Positions 8,269-16,979 are shown, counted from the stretch's first letter. The stretch: 64,000 nucleotides of DNA from GCA-2737725 sp033763995 (GCA_033763995.1 JANRJL010000034.1:6123-70122); one strand, 5' to 3'. The notes: generated by a model not told the origin, from the sequence alone. Numbers and translations are program-made.

Positions 8269-9102
8269 ATGAGTGACGTCAGCGACCCCGCCGTCACCCG
8301 CCGTGATGCCCTCGCCGCCGGGGGCGCCACCACGGTGCTGGGCTTCGGCTTCTGGACCGAAGCTTTTGCCGCCGACGGCGCCGGCGCGGGCGGCACCGTG
8401 CTCATCACCGGGGCCAGCCGCGGCATCGGCTTTGAGTTCGCCAAGCAATACGCCCAAGCCGGATGGACCGTGATCGCCACGGCGCGGAACCCGGCCACGG
8501 CCGAGCCGCTCAAGGCCTTGGCCAAGGCCCACAAGAACATCCGCATCGAAGCGCTCGATGTCACCGACGTCAAGGCGGTGGACGCCTTGGCCGAGAAGCT
8601 CAAGGGCACGGCCATCGACGTGCTGATCAACAACGCGGGGATTTCCGGCGGGGCGCAGAATCAAAAGGTCGGCACCATCAAGTACGAGGTGTTCGACGAC
8701 GTCATGCGCACCAACGTGATGGGTCCGATCAAAATCGCCGAAGCGTTCACGCCGCACGTCGCCGCCAGCACGCAAAAGAAGATCGTCAGCATCAGTTCCA
8801 CCGAGGGCTCGCTGACGGGCATCTCGGGCCGGCCCGACGTCAACAGCATCTTTTATCGCGCCAGCAAGTCGGCGCTGAACATGGCCATGATCAACATGGC
8901 CAAGGCGCTCAAGGACAAGGGCATCATCGTGGTCATGCTGTCGCCGGGTTTGGTGCAGACCGATTTTGTCGGCGACTTGCGCTTGCCGATCATGATCAGC
9001 CCCGAGCAAAGCGTGGCGATGACCATGCCGATCATTGCCCGTGTCACGATGGCGGACACGGGCAAGTACTTCCGCCACACCGGCGAGCTGGCGGCGTGGT
9101 GA
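8269..9102 (+). CDS. SDR-family oxidoreductase with Tat-like signal (second of three)
   Basis: The protein is 277 aa from the ATG at 8269, preceded by GAGGAGG; the open frame extends upstream but overlaps the previous gene. The leader VTRRDALAAGGATTVLGFGF is twin-arginine-like and ends near AFAADG. The SDR core has TGASRGIG, VLINNAGISG, the serine in SISSTEGS, and YRASK as the active-site Tyr and Lys. It is a close paralogue of the first and third copies, most strongly in the cofactor domain (TVIATARNPATAEPL). It lies 23 bp after the first copy. Substrate unknown. Confidence 0.88.
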   Translation: MSDVSDPAVTRRDALAAGGATTVLGFGFWTEAFAADGAGAGGTVLITGASRGIGFEFAKQYAQAGWTVIATARNPATAEPLKALAKAHKNIRIEALDVTDVKAVDALAEKLKGTAIDVLINNAGISGGAQNQKVGTIKYEVFDDVMRTNVMGPIKIAEAFTPHVAASTQKKIVSISSTEGSLTGISGRPDVNSIFYRASKSALNMAMINMAKALKDKGIIVVMLSPGLVQTDFVGDLRLPIMISPEQSVAMTMPIIARVTMADTGKYFRHTGELAAW

Positions 9103-9141
9103 TGGCAGGTCTGTTCAACGGGAATCAACGGAGGCACGTCC

Positions 9142-9957
9142 ATGGCCGATGACGTCAAGCGCCGCGAGGTGGTGATGGCGGCGTCCATCATCCCCGTCAT
9201 GCTGGGCATGGGCGTTGGCATCGAAGGCGCCGCCGCGCAAGGGGCTCCTGCAACGACCGTTTTGGTCACCGGCGCATCGCGCGGCATCGGCATTGAATTC
9301 GTCAAGCAATACGCGGCGCGCGGCTACAATGTCATCGCCACGGCGCGCGATCCGGCCAAGGCCACGGAGCTGAACGCGCTGGCGGCCCAGCACAAGAACA
9401 TCCGCGTCGAACGCATGGACGTGCTCGACCACGCCGGCATCGACGCCCTGGCGGCGAAGTTGAAGGGCACGCCCATCGACATCCTGGTCAACAACGCCGG
9501 CATCGGCGGCGGCGGCGTCAACCAGAACTTCGGCAAGATCAACTACGCCGTGTTCGACGAGGTGATGAAAACCAACGTCGAGGGGCCGCTCAAGGTCTCC
9601 GAGGCCTTTGTCGAGCACGTGGCGGCGAGCACGCAGAAGAAGATCATGATGGTGTCCTCCAGCCAGGGTTCCATCGCCAGCGTGCGCTCGGCGAGCTTGT
9701 ATTTCTACCGCACCAGCAAGTCGGCCTTGAACATGGTCAGCGTCAACTTGGCCAAGGCCCTCAAGGAGCGCGGCATCATCGTCGGCATGGTGGCGCCGGG
9801 CGCCACCGACACCGACTTCATGATCGAGGTGCGCGGGCGCATGCCCCTGGGCAAGCCCGCCGAACGCACGGCCGGCATGATCGCCCAGATCGACGCCTTC
9901 ACGATGGACAAGACCGGCCAGTTCTTCGAATGGACCGGCGAACAGATCCCGTGGTGA
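9142..9957 (+). CDS. SDR-family oxidoreductase with Tat-like signal (third of three)
   Basis: The protein is 271 aa. Its leader has KRREVVMAAS and a hydrophobic stretch ending GAAAQGA. The core shows TGASRGIG, ILVNNAGIGGG, the serine region MMVSSSQGS and the catalytic YRTSK. The C-terminal third (GQFFEWTGEQIPW) matches the ending of the second copy (GKYFRHTGELAAW). It has GGAGG upstream of the start. The three genes arose by tandem duplication. It is followed by a RIME-like repeat that probably terminates or processes the transcript. Confidence 0.88.
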   Translation: MADDVKRREVVMAASIIPVMLGMGVGIEGAAAQGAPATTVLVTGASRGIGIEFVKQYAARGYNVIATARDPAKATELNALAAQHKNIRVERMDVLDHAGIDALAAKLKGTPIDILVNNAGIGGGGVNQNFGKINYAVFDEVMKTNVEGPLKVSEAFVEHVAASTQKKIMMVSSSQGSIASVRSASLYFYRTSKSALNMVSVNLAKALKERGIIVGMVAPGATDTDFMIEVRGRMPLGKPAERTAGMIAQIDAFTMDKTGQFFEWTGEQIPW

Positions 9958-9965
9958 GGAGCCTA

Positions 9966-10060
9966 GGAGCATTTCCCCGACAAGTGGGGACCGGTTGGCG
10001 TGGGAAATGCGACCAAGAAGAAGCGTTTATGAGGTTATCTGATTCAGTTCGATGAAATTT
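9966..10060. repeat. RIME-like palindromic element, copy 1
   Basis: GCATTTCCC (9969-9977) pairs with GGGAAATGC (10002-10010) around a core with ACCGGTTGGCG. The trailing sequence GACCAAGAAG...TTCAGTTCGATGAAATTT also matches, in inverse orientation, the copy at 49775-49868. Related cores occur at 19225-19284 and 48551-48609. Elements with this ACCGGT core and GCATTT arms are common between genes of alphaproteobacteria. Confidence 0.8.
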
Positions 10061-10064
10061 GCCT

Positions 10065-10634
10065 CTAACCGAACACGGCCGTCATGATGCGGATGACGTG
10101 GGTTTGCCCCAAGGGGTCCAGTTTCACGCCGGTGGCGGTGAAATAGACGTTGAGATTGTTCTGCGCGTCCTGCCTCTGCTCGGTGGAGGTGCGCAGTTCG
10201 TCGACCACGTCGTTGTCGAGCACCAGGCTGTACATGGCCAGCACCTGCGCCTGCTCCATGTCGAGTTCGCACTGCTTGATGCGCTCGCGCAAGGCGTTGG
10301 CGGCCGCCAGTTCGGCGCCGCCCATGGCGGTGTCCTCGACGAAGTCCTTGAAGTTGGTGCGGCAAGTGCGCAAGGGCTCGACGAAATTGCGCTGCCAATC
10401 GCGCCCGAGCTTGATGGCCGCGCCCAGATAGCGCGCCAGATTGCCACCGGCGGTGCCGCGTTGGGCCAGCCACAAGCAGAACATCAGCATGTTGACGTCG
10501 GCGCCGAGACGGCTTTGCAGCGCCAGGCACGCCTTTTCCACGCCGGGTTGGGCATAAGCCCACTTGGTGAAATCCCACAGCGGATTTCCCTTGCCGACGT
10601 TCGATGTCGCGACCGCACTCGCCATATGATTCAC
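10065..10634 (-). CDS. TIGR02444 (DUF2390) family protein
   Basis: The protein is 189 aa. Its N-terminal half fits the family signature closely: LWDFTKWAYAQPGVEKACLALQSRLGADVNMLMFCLWLA, followed by a second helical part with a W at WQRNFVEPLR. No signal peptide and no catalytic motif are evident, and function in this family is unknown. It lies 27 bp after the end of the UbiX gene on the same strand and may be co-transcribed with it. An alternative start is the Met four residues in. Confidence 0.8.
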   Translation of the reverse strand: MNHMASAVATSNVGKGNPLWDFTKWAYAQPGVEKACLALQSRLGADVNMLMFCLWLAQRGTAGGNLARYLGAAIKLGRDWQRNFVEPLRTCRTNFKDFVEDTAMGGAELAAANALRERIKQCELDMEQAQVLAMYSLVLDNDVVDELRTSTEQRQDAQNNLNVYFTATGVKLDPLGQTHVIRIMTAVFG

Positions 10635-10661
10635 GGAGAAAGCCTTTCTACTTTTCTTTCG

Positions 10662-11312
10662 TCACTTTTGCGGGCGTGATTTGGGCCGTTTGCGAGCGCC
10701 GGGACCCGTGCGGCCCTTCTTGCGCTCCCCTGCCGACGGTTCTCCCCACCGCCGGACAAGGCCGCTCTCGATCTCGAACAAATCTAACACACGGCCGACC
10801 GTGTGATTCACGATATCACCGACGCTCGTCGGCAAACTGTAGAAGCCCGGCATGGGCGGCGCGATGATCGCGCCCATCTCGGACGCCGCCGTGAGCGTGC
10901 GCAAGTGCCCGGTGTGCAGCGGGCTTTCGCGCACCATCAGCACCAGGCGGCGGCGTTCCTTCAGCACCACGTCGGCGGCGCGCGTGAGCAACGACGACGT
11001 GACGCCGCTGGCGATCTCCGACACGGTGCGGATCGAACAGGGCGCGATGATCATGCCGCGCGTCTTGAACGAACCCGACGAAATGGCCGCGCCGATGTCG
11101 GCGACGTTGTAAACCACCGACGCCAACGCGCGCACATCCTTGACCTTGAGGTCGGTTTCATAGGCCAGGGTCACCTCGGCCGAGCGCGACATGACCAAGT
11201 GCGTCTCGATGCCGCCGGCGCGCAGCACTTCCAGCAGCCGGACGCCATAAATGATGCCCGATGCGCCGCTGATGCCGACGATCAGTCGATTCGAGGTTCC
11301 CGAATTGGCCAT
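10662..11312 (-). CDS. ubiX: UbiX-family flavin prenyltransferase
   Basis: The protein is 216 aa. It has the flavoprotein signature GISGASGIIYGVRLLEVL, the central APCSIRTVSEIASG and the C-terminal MPGFYSLPTSVGDIVNHTVGRVLD. UbiX enzymes attach a dimethylallyl unit to FMN to make prenylated FMN, the cofactor of UbiD decarboxylases. The UbiD gene begins 143 bp away on the opposite strand, so the pair is divergent and likely shares control. A basic tail of about 25 residues (ERKKGRTGPGARKRPKS) is longer than usual and probably disordered. Whether it serves ubiquinone synthesis or only the adjacent decarboxylase is open; the latter fits the context. Confidence 0.9.
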   Translation of the reverse strand: MANSGTSNRLIVGISGASGIIYGVRLLEVLRAGGIETHLVMSRSAEVTLAYETDLKVKDVRALASVVYNVADIGAAISSGSFKTRGMIIAPCSIRTVSEIASGVTSSLLTRAADVVLKERRRLVLMVRESPLHTGHLRTLTAASEMGAIIAPPMPGFYSLPTSVGDIVNHTVGRVLDLFEIESGLVRRWGEPSAGERKKGRTGPGARKRPKSRPQK

Positions 11313-11417
11313 AAGATATTGATTTTTATGATTCTTGTTTCCACTGGAGCGACCCGGCAGTTTGCCACGGGGCGCGTTTCTAACGGGTTAAACGTCAAAT
11401 ATCTAAGTGAAACCATA

Positions 11418-11447
11418 TTGACTAGAACATAATGGTATATTTATATG
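11418..11447 (+). promoter_or_regulatory. Candidate sigma70 promoter of the UbiD operon
   Basis: TTGACT (11418-11423) and TATATG (11442-11447) are 18 bases apart in an AT-rich patch. Transcription would start near 11454, right at the GTG start codon (11456), which has no ribosome site and follows an in-frame TAG. This would make a leaderless message. Prediction only. Confidence 0.4.
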
Positions 11448-11455
11448 CCTAATAG

Positions 11456-12904
11456 GTGGCCACTGAAGCCGCCAGGGGAGAGGTTCCAATTCGCGATCTG
11501 CGCTCATATCTCGCGGCTGAGAAGGCCTCGGTCTATCGCCCGGACCGGCCGCTCTTGACCGTGCACGAGATCACGGCGCTGCAATATGCGCTGGAGAAAA
11601 AAGGCCGCCGCCCCATCGTCGTGGTCGACAAGCCTGTACTCGCGAGCGGCAAGACCAGCGACATTCCCGTGGTGTGCAACCTGACGGCCAGCCGGGCCCT
11701 GGTGGCCAAGGCCCTGGGCATCAACGATCATCGCGCCAACGCGCCGATCTATGCCAAGAAAACCGGAACGCCCATCGCGCCGAAGGTGGTTTCGGCGCGT
11801 GAAGCGCCCGTGCAGGACATTGTGATCGAAGGCGACAAAGCTGATCTCACGATCTTGCCGGCCTTGAAGCAGCACCTGTCGGATCCCGGTGCCTATCTCA
11901 CCGCCGCGCACGCCACCACTTATGACCCCGACACGGGCGTGGATAACACCGCCATTCAGCGCTGCTGGGTCAAGGGCCCCAAGCGCATGAGCTACTACCC
12001 CTATCCGGCGTCGCACAACAATCGCAACATGCGCAAGTTCTGGGCCAAGGGTCAGAATTGCCCGGTCGTCTTTTGGATCGGGCATCATCCCGCCGTGCTC
12101 ATGGGCACCCAGGCGAAACTGAGCTATCCGGAGAGCCATTGGTCGGCCTGCGGCGGCCTGATCGGCGAGCCGCTGCGCATCGTTCCCAGCCGCACCTTCG
12201 GCGACAAGATCATGGTGCCCGCCGACGCGGAGATCGTGATCGAAGGTTACGCCCCGAAAGACGTGCTGGAAGCCGATGGACCCTTCGGCGAGTACACCGG
12301 CTACTCGGGCCCGCAGGTGGCAGCCCCCGTCTTCGACGTCACCTGCATCACCATGCGCAAGGGCGCGCTCTATCACGACTACGGCTCGGGCCTCACCGAC
12401 ATGCTGGTGCCCGACAACATGGCGATGGAGGGCAAGGTCTATAGCCTGGTGAAGGCCGTGGCCCCCAGCCTGACGAACGTCCACGTGCCTGCCCAAGGCC
12501 GACGCTTTCATGCCTATCTGCAATTCAACAAGCCCGGCCCCGGCGAAGTGCGCGACGCGCTGACGGCGGCGCTGGCTTATCGGCGCTTGAAGCTGGCCGT
12601 GGCTGTGGACGAGGACATCGACATCTTCGACGATTCCGAAGTGATGTTCGCGCTCGCGACCCGCGTGCAATGGAGCCGCGATAGTTTCACCATCGACGGG
12701 CTCTCGGGCTCGCTGCTGGATCCCTCCACGCCGTCCGGCGCCAAGACGCTGTCGAAGATGGCCGTCGACGCCACGTTCCCGCTGCCGCCCCTGCCCGGCG
12801 CGCCGATTCCGGTGCCGCCGCGCTCCAAGGTGCCTGACGCTGCCCTTGCAGCAGCCGCGAAAATTCTTGAGGGCGTCGACATGAGCGAATGGCCGACCCT
12901 ATGA
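11456..12904 (+). CDS. UbiD-family prenyl-FMN-dependent decarboxylase
   Basis: The protein is 482 aa. Family features include VVCNLTASRALVAKALG, NTAIQRCWVKGP, SYYPYPASHNNRNM, FWIGHHPAVLMG and the catalytic glutamate region EADGPFGEYTGY. UbiD enzymes reversibly decarboxylate aromatic or alpha,beta-unsaturated acids. Its partner UbiX is divergent. The next gene overlaps by ATGA and encodes a zinc ribbon, similar in layout to the small third subunit found with some hydroxyarylic acid decarboxylases. Followed by an aldehyde dehydrogenase and a haem-oxygenase-fold protein, it probably belongs to a catabolic route, not ubiquinone synthesis. The GTG start directly follows an in-frame stop. Confidence 0.9.
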   Translation: MATEAARGEVPIRDLRSYLAAEKASVYRPDRPLLTVHEITALQYALEKKGRRPIVVVDKPVLASGKTSDIPVVCNLTASRALVAKALGINDHRANAPIYAKKTGTPIAPKVVSAREAPVQDIVIEGDKADLTILPALKQHLSDPGAYLTAAHATTYDPDTGVDNTAIQRCWVKGPKRMSYYPYPASHNNRNMRKFWAKGQNCPVVFWIGHHPAVLMGTQAKLSYPESHWSACGGLIGEPLRIVPSRTFGDKIMVPADAEIVIEGYAPKDVLEADGPFGEYTGYSGPQVAAPVFDVTCITMRKGALYHDYGSGLTDMLVPDNMAMEGKVYSLVKAVAPSLTNVHVPAQGRRFHAYLQFNKPGPGEVRDALTAALAYRRLKLAVAVDEDIDIFDDSEVMFALATRVQWSRDSFTIDGLSGSLLDPSTPSGAKTLSKMAVDATFPLPPLPGAPIPVPPRSKVPDAALAAAAKILEGVDMSEWPTL

Positions 12905-13110
12905 GCACCAAGCCCAACATCGAGACCATCCCGGCCGGCGCACCGTGGGAGAAAACCGGCAACACCTCGTGGACGCAGTGCCCGAGTTGCAAGAGCTGGT
13001 TCCACGTGGGCCCGGGCATTCTCAATCGGCCCGAGGTCAAGCTTCATTGCCCCCATTGCGCCCGCGACTTCGCCCAAGGCGAAGCGGCACGGATCATCAA
13101 GGCGGGCTGA
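12901..13110 (+). CDS. Small zinc-ribbon protein, probable UbiD accessory
   Basis: The protein is 69 aa from the ATG at 12901, whose ATGA overlaps the UbiD stop and so suggests translational coupling; an upstream in-frame ATG at 12889 lies inside UbiD. Two CPxC knuckles, QCPSCKSWF and LHCPHCARDF, are set about 26 residues apart and should bind one zinc. In characterised gene sets for phenolic acid decarboxylation a small Cys-rich D subunit accompanies UbiX-like and UbiD-like subunits. This one occupies the same place but differs in motif order, so the role is inferred from context. Confidence 0.8.
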   Translation: MSTKPNIETIPAGAPWEKTGNTSWTQCPSCKSWFHVGPGILNRPEVKLHCPHCARDFAQGEAARIIKAG

Positions 13111-13140
13111 TGCCGTGAAGACAACGAACCAGAGGACCAC

Positions 13141-14658
13141 ATGAATCACATCACGTTTGATCGTAGCAAGGCGAAGTTTCCGATCCCCGAGGTCGTGACC
13201 AGTTTCATCAACGGCCAAAGCGTCGTGGCCGATAACCACGGCGAGCGCCTGCCGGCCATGTGCCCGTCCACCGAGGAAACGGTCGCGTTCCTGCGCGAGG
13301 CCGACAAGGCCGAGGTGGATGCCGCCGTGCGCGCCGCGCGCGAGGCCTTCGACCAGGGCCCCTGGCCGCGCATGAGCGTGGATCAGCGCAAGCGCATCAT
13401 GTTCCAAATCCGCGACGTGCTGACCCAGCACATCGACGAGGTCGCTTACCTCGAAACGCTCAATGCCGGCATCACGCATGGCCACACGCGCGGCTTTCAC
13501 GGCCCGCGCATGGCCTGGAACTTCGAGTTCTTCGCCGAGGTCGCGAGCCAAGCCGCCGGTGAAGCCTACACGCAGACCAAGCCTTACCTGTCCATCGTCA
13601 CGCGCGAGCCCATCGGTGTGGGCGCCCTGATCGGGCCGTGGAACGCGCCCATCGCGCTGTGCACCATGAAGATCGCGAGCTGCATCGCGTTTGGAAATAC
13701 ATGTGTGCTCAAGCCCTCGGAGTTCACGCCGCTGTCGTTGCGCCGCGTGGTGGAACTGATTCACAAGACCGAGATTCCCAAAGGCGTCGTGAACCTGGTC
13801 AACGGCCGTGGCCACGTCACCGGCGACGCGCTCATCAGCCATCCCGGCGTCGACGTGGTGTCCTTCACCGGCGGCACGACGACGGGCCGCGCCATTGCCT
13901 CGCGCGCGGGCCAGAACTTGAAGCCCGTGGCGTTGGAGTTGGGCGGCAAGTCGGCCAACATCGTCACGGCGAGCGCCAACATGGAACGCGCGCTCGACGG
14001 CTCGCTGCTGGCGATCTATTCCAACAACGGCCAGCAATGCCTGGCGGGCTCGCGCATTCTGGTGGACAAGAAGATCGCGGGCGAGTTCATCGACAAGTTC
14101 GTCCAGCGCTCGCGGCACATCACCGTGGGCGATCCCTTCGAGGCCAAGACCCAAGTGGGTCCGCTGGCCTACGAAGCCCACATGAAGCGCGTGCTGAGCT
14201 ACGTCGACGTCGCCAAGGCCGACGGCGCCGAGCTGCTCACGGGCGGCAAACGCCATGCCGGGTTCAAGAAAGGCTACTTCGTCGAGCCCACGGCGGTGCT
14301 GGCCAAGTCCAACGAGGCCCGCGTGTGCCAAGAGGAAATTTTCGGGCCCTTCGCCACTTTCGTGACTTACGACGACATCGACGAGGCCATCGACATCGCC
14401 AACCGGTCCGAATTCGGTCTCGTCGGTTATGTGTGGTCGGAGCACCTGCCCACCGCCATGAAGGTGTCGCAGGGCATTCGCGCCGGAACCATTTGGGTGA
14501 ACACGCCGCTCACGCGCGAACTGCGCGCGCCCTTCGGCGGCTACAAGAACTCAGGCATCGGCCGCGACAGCGCCCAAGACTGCATGATGTTCTTCACCGA
14601 GGCCAAGACCACGACCATTCCGCTGGAAGATTTCCCCATGGCCAAGTGGGGCGTTTAG
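13141..14658 (+). CDS. NAD(P)-dependent aldehyde dehydrogenase
   Basis: The protein is 505 aa, the standard length for the superfamily. Motifs are complete: PIGVGALIGPWNAPI, KPSEFTPLS, FTGGTTTGR (cofactor loop), the general base in LELGGKSAN, the nucleophile Cys in NNGQQCLAGSR, and EEIFGPF. It oxidises an aldehyde to the acid. It resembles semialdehyde dehydrogenases of aromatic catabolism (HpaE type), but that is a family-level resemblance. It lies 30 bp after the zinc-ribbon gene with AGAGGA before the start, and 54 bp before the haem-oxygenase-fold gene. Confidence 0.9.
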   Translation: MNHITFDRSKAKFPIPEVVTSFINGQSVVADNHGERLPAMCPSTEETVAFLREADKAEVDAAVRAAREAFDQGPWPRMSVDQRKRIMFQIRDVLTQHIDEVAYLETLNAGITHGHTRGFHGPRMAWNFEFFAEVASQAAGEAYTQTKPYLSIVTREPIGVGALIGPWNAPIALCTMKIASCIAFGNTCVLKPSEFTPLSLRRVVELIHKTEIPKGVVNLVNGRGHVTGDALISHPGVDVVSFTGGTTTGRAIASRAGQNLKPVALELGGKSANIVTASANMERALDGSLLAIYSNNGQQCLAGSRILVDKKIAGEFIDKFVQRSRHITVGDPFEAKTQVGPLAYEAHMKRVLSYVDVAKADGAELLTGGKRHAGFKKGYFVEPTAVLAKSNEARVCQEEIFGPFATFVTYDDIDEAIDIANRSEFGLVGYVWSEHLPTAMKVSQGIRAGTIWVNTPLTRELRAPFGGYKNSGIGRDSAQDCMMFFTEAKTTTIPLEDFPMAKWGV

Positions 14659-14712
14659 CAGCCTGCCGTTTCACGTTTCGTACCAAAACAAACATCACAA
14701 GGAGAGACCACC

Positions 14713-15435
14713 ATGGCCCAACAACTTTTGAACCAACCCGACATGTACAAGGCCCTCGAAGCGGCGCGCGCGCCGGTTCACTCGGGCGGCCACCCCTTCA
14801 GTTCCGCCTGGGCGCGGGGCGATTTGAGCCTGAAGCAGATCGGCTTCTGGGCGATTCAGCATTTCTACTACATCGATCCGATCCCGCAGCAATTCGCCAT
14901 GTTCTTCTGCCGCCTCGACGACCTCGAAGCGCGTCAGCACATGCTGGAAAACCTGCTGGGCGAGGAAAACCCCGCCAACCCGTCCAAGCGTCACCCCGAC
15001 CTGCTGGTGAAGTTCGGCAAGGCTTGCGGCCTCAAGGAAGAGGACTTCTACGCCGCCGAGGAGCAAGGCCGCGTGCTGCCGTCCACCCGCGCCATGCGCT
15101 CGTGGATCTGGGAACTGGTGAACGTCCGCCACTTGGCCGAGGGTGCCGCCGGCATCATGGTGGCCCTGGAGGGTCAACTGCCGACGCTGTACCCGGCCTA
15201 CGTCGAGGCCATGCGCAAAATGGGCCTGACGGACGACGACATGGAATTCTTCCATGTGCACATCGTCGGCGACGTGGAGCATGCCGACGTCGGCCTGGAA
15301 ATCACCACCCATTACGCCACCACGCCGGAGTTGCAACGCAAGGCCATCGCGGCGGTGCGCGCCTCGACCGAAATGCGCTGGCGCATGCTCGACGGCATCT
15401 ACGAGGCCGTCGCCATGAAGAAGGCCGCCGAGTAA
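14713..15435 (+). CDS. Haem-oxygenase-fold (TenA/PqqC/HDO-like) protein
   Basis: The protein is 240 aa and all helical by appearance. It has the superfamily pattern of PqqC, CADD and HDO-type diiron oxidases: HPFSSAWARGDLSLKQIGFW, IQHFYYIDPIPQQF, ENLLGEE, and near the C terminus FHVHIVGDVEHADVG, whose His and Asp residues match the metal-ligand segment H..D..H of this fold. HDO enzymes use two irons and oxygen on small substrates; other members use no metal. It has AAGGAGAG before the start. Its position between an aldehyde dehydrogenase and an SDR in the UbiD operon suggests an oxidative step. The substrate is unknown. Confidence 0.82.
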   Translation: MAQQLLNQPDMYKALEAARAPVHSGGHPFSSAWARGDLSLKQIGFWAIQHFYYIDPIPQQFAMFFCRLDDLEARQHMLENLLGEENPANPSKRHPDLLVKFGKACGLKEEDFYAAEEQGRVLPSTRAMRSWIWELVNVRHLAEGAAGIMVALEGQLPTLYPAYVEAMRKMGLTDDDMEFFHVHIVGDVEHADVGLEITTHYATTPELQRKAIAAVRASTEMRWRMLDGIYEAVAMKKAAE

Positions 15436-15448
15436 GCGAGATAAGCTC

Positions 15449-16186
15449 GTGAAGCCCATCCTGCTTGATGCCGCCGGCAAGGTCGCGTTCGTCACGGGGG
15501 CCACCGGCGGCATCGGCCAGGCCTGCGTGGAAATGTTTCTGGCGGCGGGCGCCTCGGTGGTGGCCACCGGGCGCCGCGCCGTGGCCATCGACGATCCGCG
15601 CGTGCTGAAATTGGCGCTTGAAGTCACCGACGAGGCCCAAGTGGCCGCGGCCATGACCAAGACCCAGCAACGCTTCGGCGCCATCGACTACTTGGTGCAC
15701 ATGGCCGGCATGGTCGGCAAAGGCCGCATCGACCAGATGGACCTGAAGGATTGGCACACGGTCGTCGACACCAACCTCACCTCGGCGTTCCTGCTGCTGA
15801 AACACGCCTACCCGCTGCTGCGCAAACCGGGCGCGGCGGTCGTGCTGTGCGGCTCGTCCAACGGCGCCAACGGCGGCAGCTACCTGTCGGGCGCGGCTTA
15901 CGCCTCGTCCAAGGCGGCCCTGGTCAATCTCACGCGCTATTGCGCCAAGGAGTGGGCGCCCGACGGCATCCGCGTCAACATCCTCTCGCCCGGCCCGGTG
16001 GACACACCCATGCTGGATCGCCTGAGCGATGCCCAGCACGAGGGCCTGAAGGCCCAACTGCCGCTCGGCAAGTACGCGACACCCGAGGAATGCGCGGGCG
16101 GCGTGATGTTCCTGTGCTCGGCGCACTCCGCCAGCATGACGGGCACGAACATGAACATCTCCAGCGGCCTGGTTCACGACCGGTAG
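15449..16186 (+). CDS. SDR-family oxidoreductase
   Basis: The protein is 245 aa with a GTG start 13 bp after the previous stop. It is a classical SDR: TGATGGIG, YLVHMAGMVG in place of the usual NNAG, the catalytic serine in GSSNGAN, the YASSK pair, and LSPGPVDTP. The C terminus with TGTNMNISSGLV fits tetrameric classical SDRs. There is no export signal, unlike the triplet at 7427-9957. It is part of the UbiD-led operon and is followed after 4 bp by the regulator. It likely interconverts an alcohol and a ketone in the pathway. Confidence 0.88.
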   Translation: MKPILLDAAGKVAFVTGATGGIGQACVEMFLAAGASVVATGRRAVAIDDPRVLKLALEVTDEAQVAAAMTKTQQRFGAIDYLVHMAGMVGKGRIDQMDLKDWHTVVDTNLTSAFLLLKHAYPLLRKPGAAVVLCGSSNGANGGSYLSGAAYASSKAALVNLTRYCAKEWAPDGIRVNILSPGPVDTPMLDRLSDAQHEGLKAQLPLGKYATPEECAGGVMFLCSAHSASMTGTNMNISSGLVHDR

Positions 16187-16190
16187 CCCC

Positions 16191-16979
16191 ATGGCGCACG
16201 CCGCATCCCCGGCCGCGATCGACGAAAACCTGGCGGTGCCGCTCTATCACCAGGTGTACTTGGTCCTGCGCGAGAATATCCGCAACGGCTCCTACGGCGA
16301 CGGCGCGATTCCGCCGGAGGGCGAGTTGTGCAACGCCTTCGGCGTGTCGCGCATCACCATCAAACGCGCCATGCAGGAACTGACCAAGGAAGACCTGATC
16401 ACCCGTCAGCGCGGCCGCGGCACCTTCGTCAAGGGCACGCCCGTCACCGCCGTGTCGCAGCGCGATTCCCTCGACCAATTGCTGAAGAACGTCATGGCCA
16501 TCGGCGCGGCCACCGAGATGCGCCGCCTCGACAGCGGCCTGATCAAGGCCACGGCCGATGTCGCCGAGAAACTGAACTGCCCGGCCGGAACCGAGATTTT
16601 CGCCGCAAGCCAGGTGCGCGTGGTGGATGGAACGCCCATCGCGCTGATCCGCGCTTTCGTGCCGGCCGACATCGCCGCCAAGCTGACCGACCGCGACACC
16701 AGCGCGCTGCCGATGCTGGCCCAGTTGCAACGCGCCGGAATCGCCGTGGCCAAGGCCGAGCAGGCCATTACCGCCACCCTGGCCGACCCCGGGGCGGCCG
16801 GAGCCCTGCACATCGACGTGGGATCGCCGCTGATTCGCCTCACCCGCCTGGTGACGGACTCGGCCCATCGGCCGGTGGAATGGCTGGTCGCCCTCTACCG
16901 TGCCGATCGCTACGAGTATCGCACCACCATGACGCGCGAGACCTTGAACAACCACAGCGCCTGGGCGCAAATCGACTAG
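16191..16979 (+). CDS. GntR-family regulator with UTRA domain (HutC subfamily)
   Basis: The protein is 262 aa. Residues about 15-80 form a GntR winged helix (PLYHQVYLVLRENI, GELCNAFGVSRITIKRAMQEL, GRGTFVKG). The rest is a UTRA effector domain (VRVVDGTPIALIRAFVP, PLIRLTRLVTDSAHRPVEW, YRADRYEYRTTM). HutC-type repressors release DNA on binding a small ligand, often an intermediate of the pathway they control. As the last gene of the UbiD operon, 4 bp after the SDR, it is probably an autoregulated local repressor. I did not find a convincing dyad for it near 11313-11455. Confidence 0.9.
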   Translation: MAHAASPAAIDENLAVPLYHQVYLVLRENIRNGSYGDGAIPPEGELCNAFGVSRITIKRAMQELTKEDLITRQRGRGTFVKGTPVTAVSQRDSLDQLLKNVMAIGAATEMRRLDSGLIKATADVAEKLNCPAGTEIFAASQVRVVDGTPIALIRAFVPADIAAKLTDRDTSALPMLAQLQRAGIAVAKAEQAITATLADPGAAGALHIDVGSPLIRLTRLVTDSAHRPVEWLVALYRADRYEYRTTMTRETLNNHSAWAQID

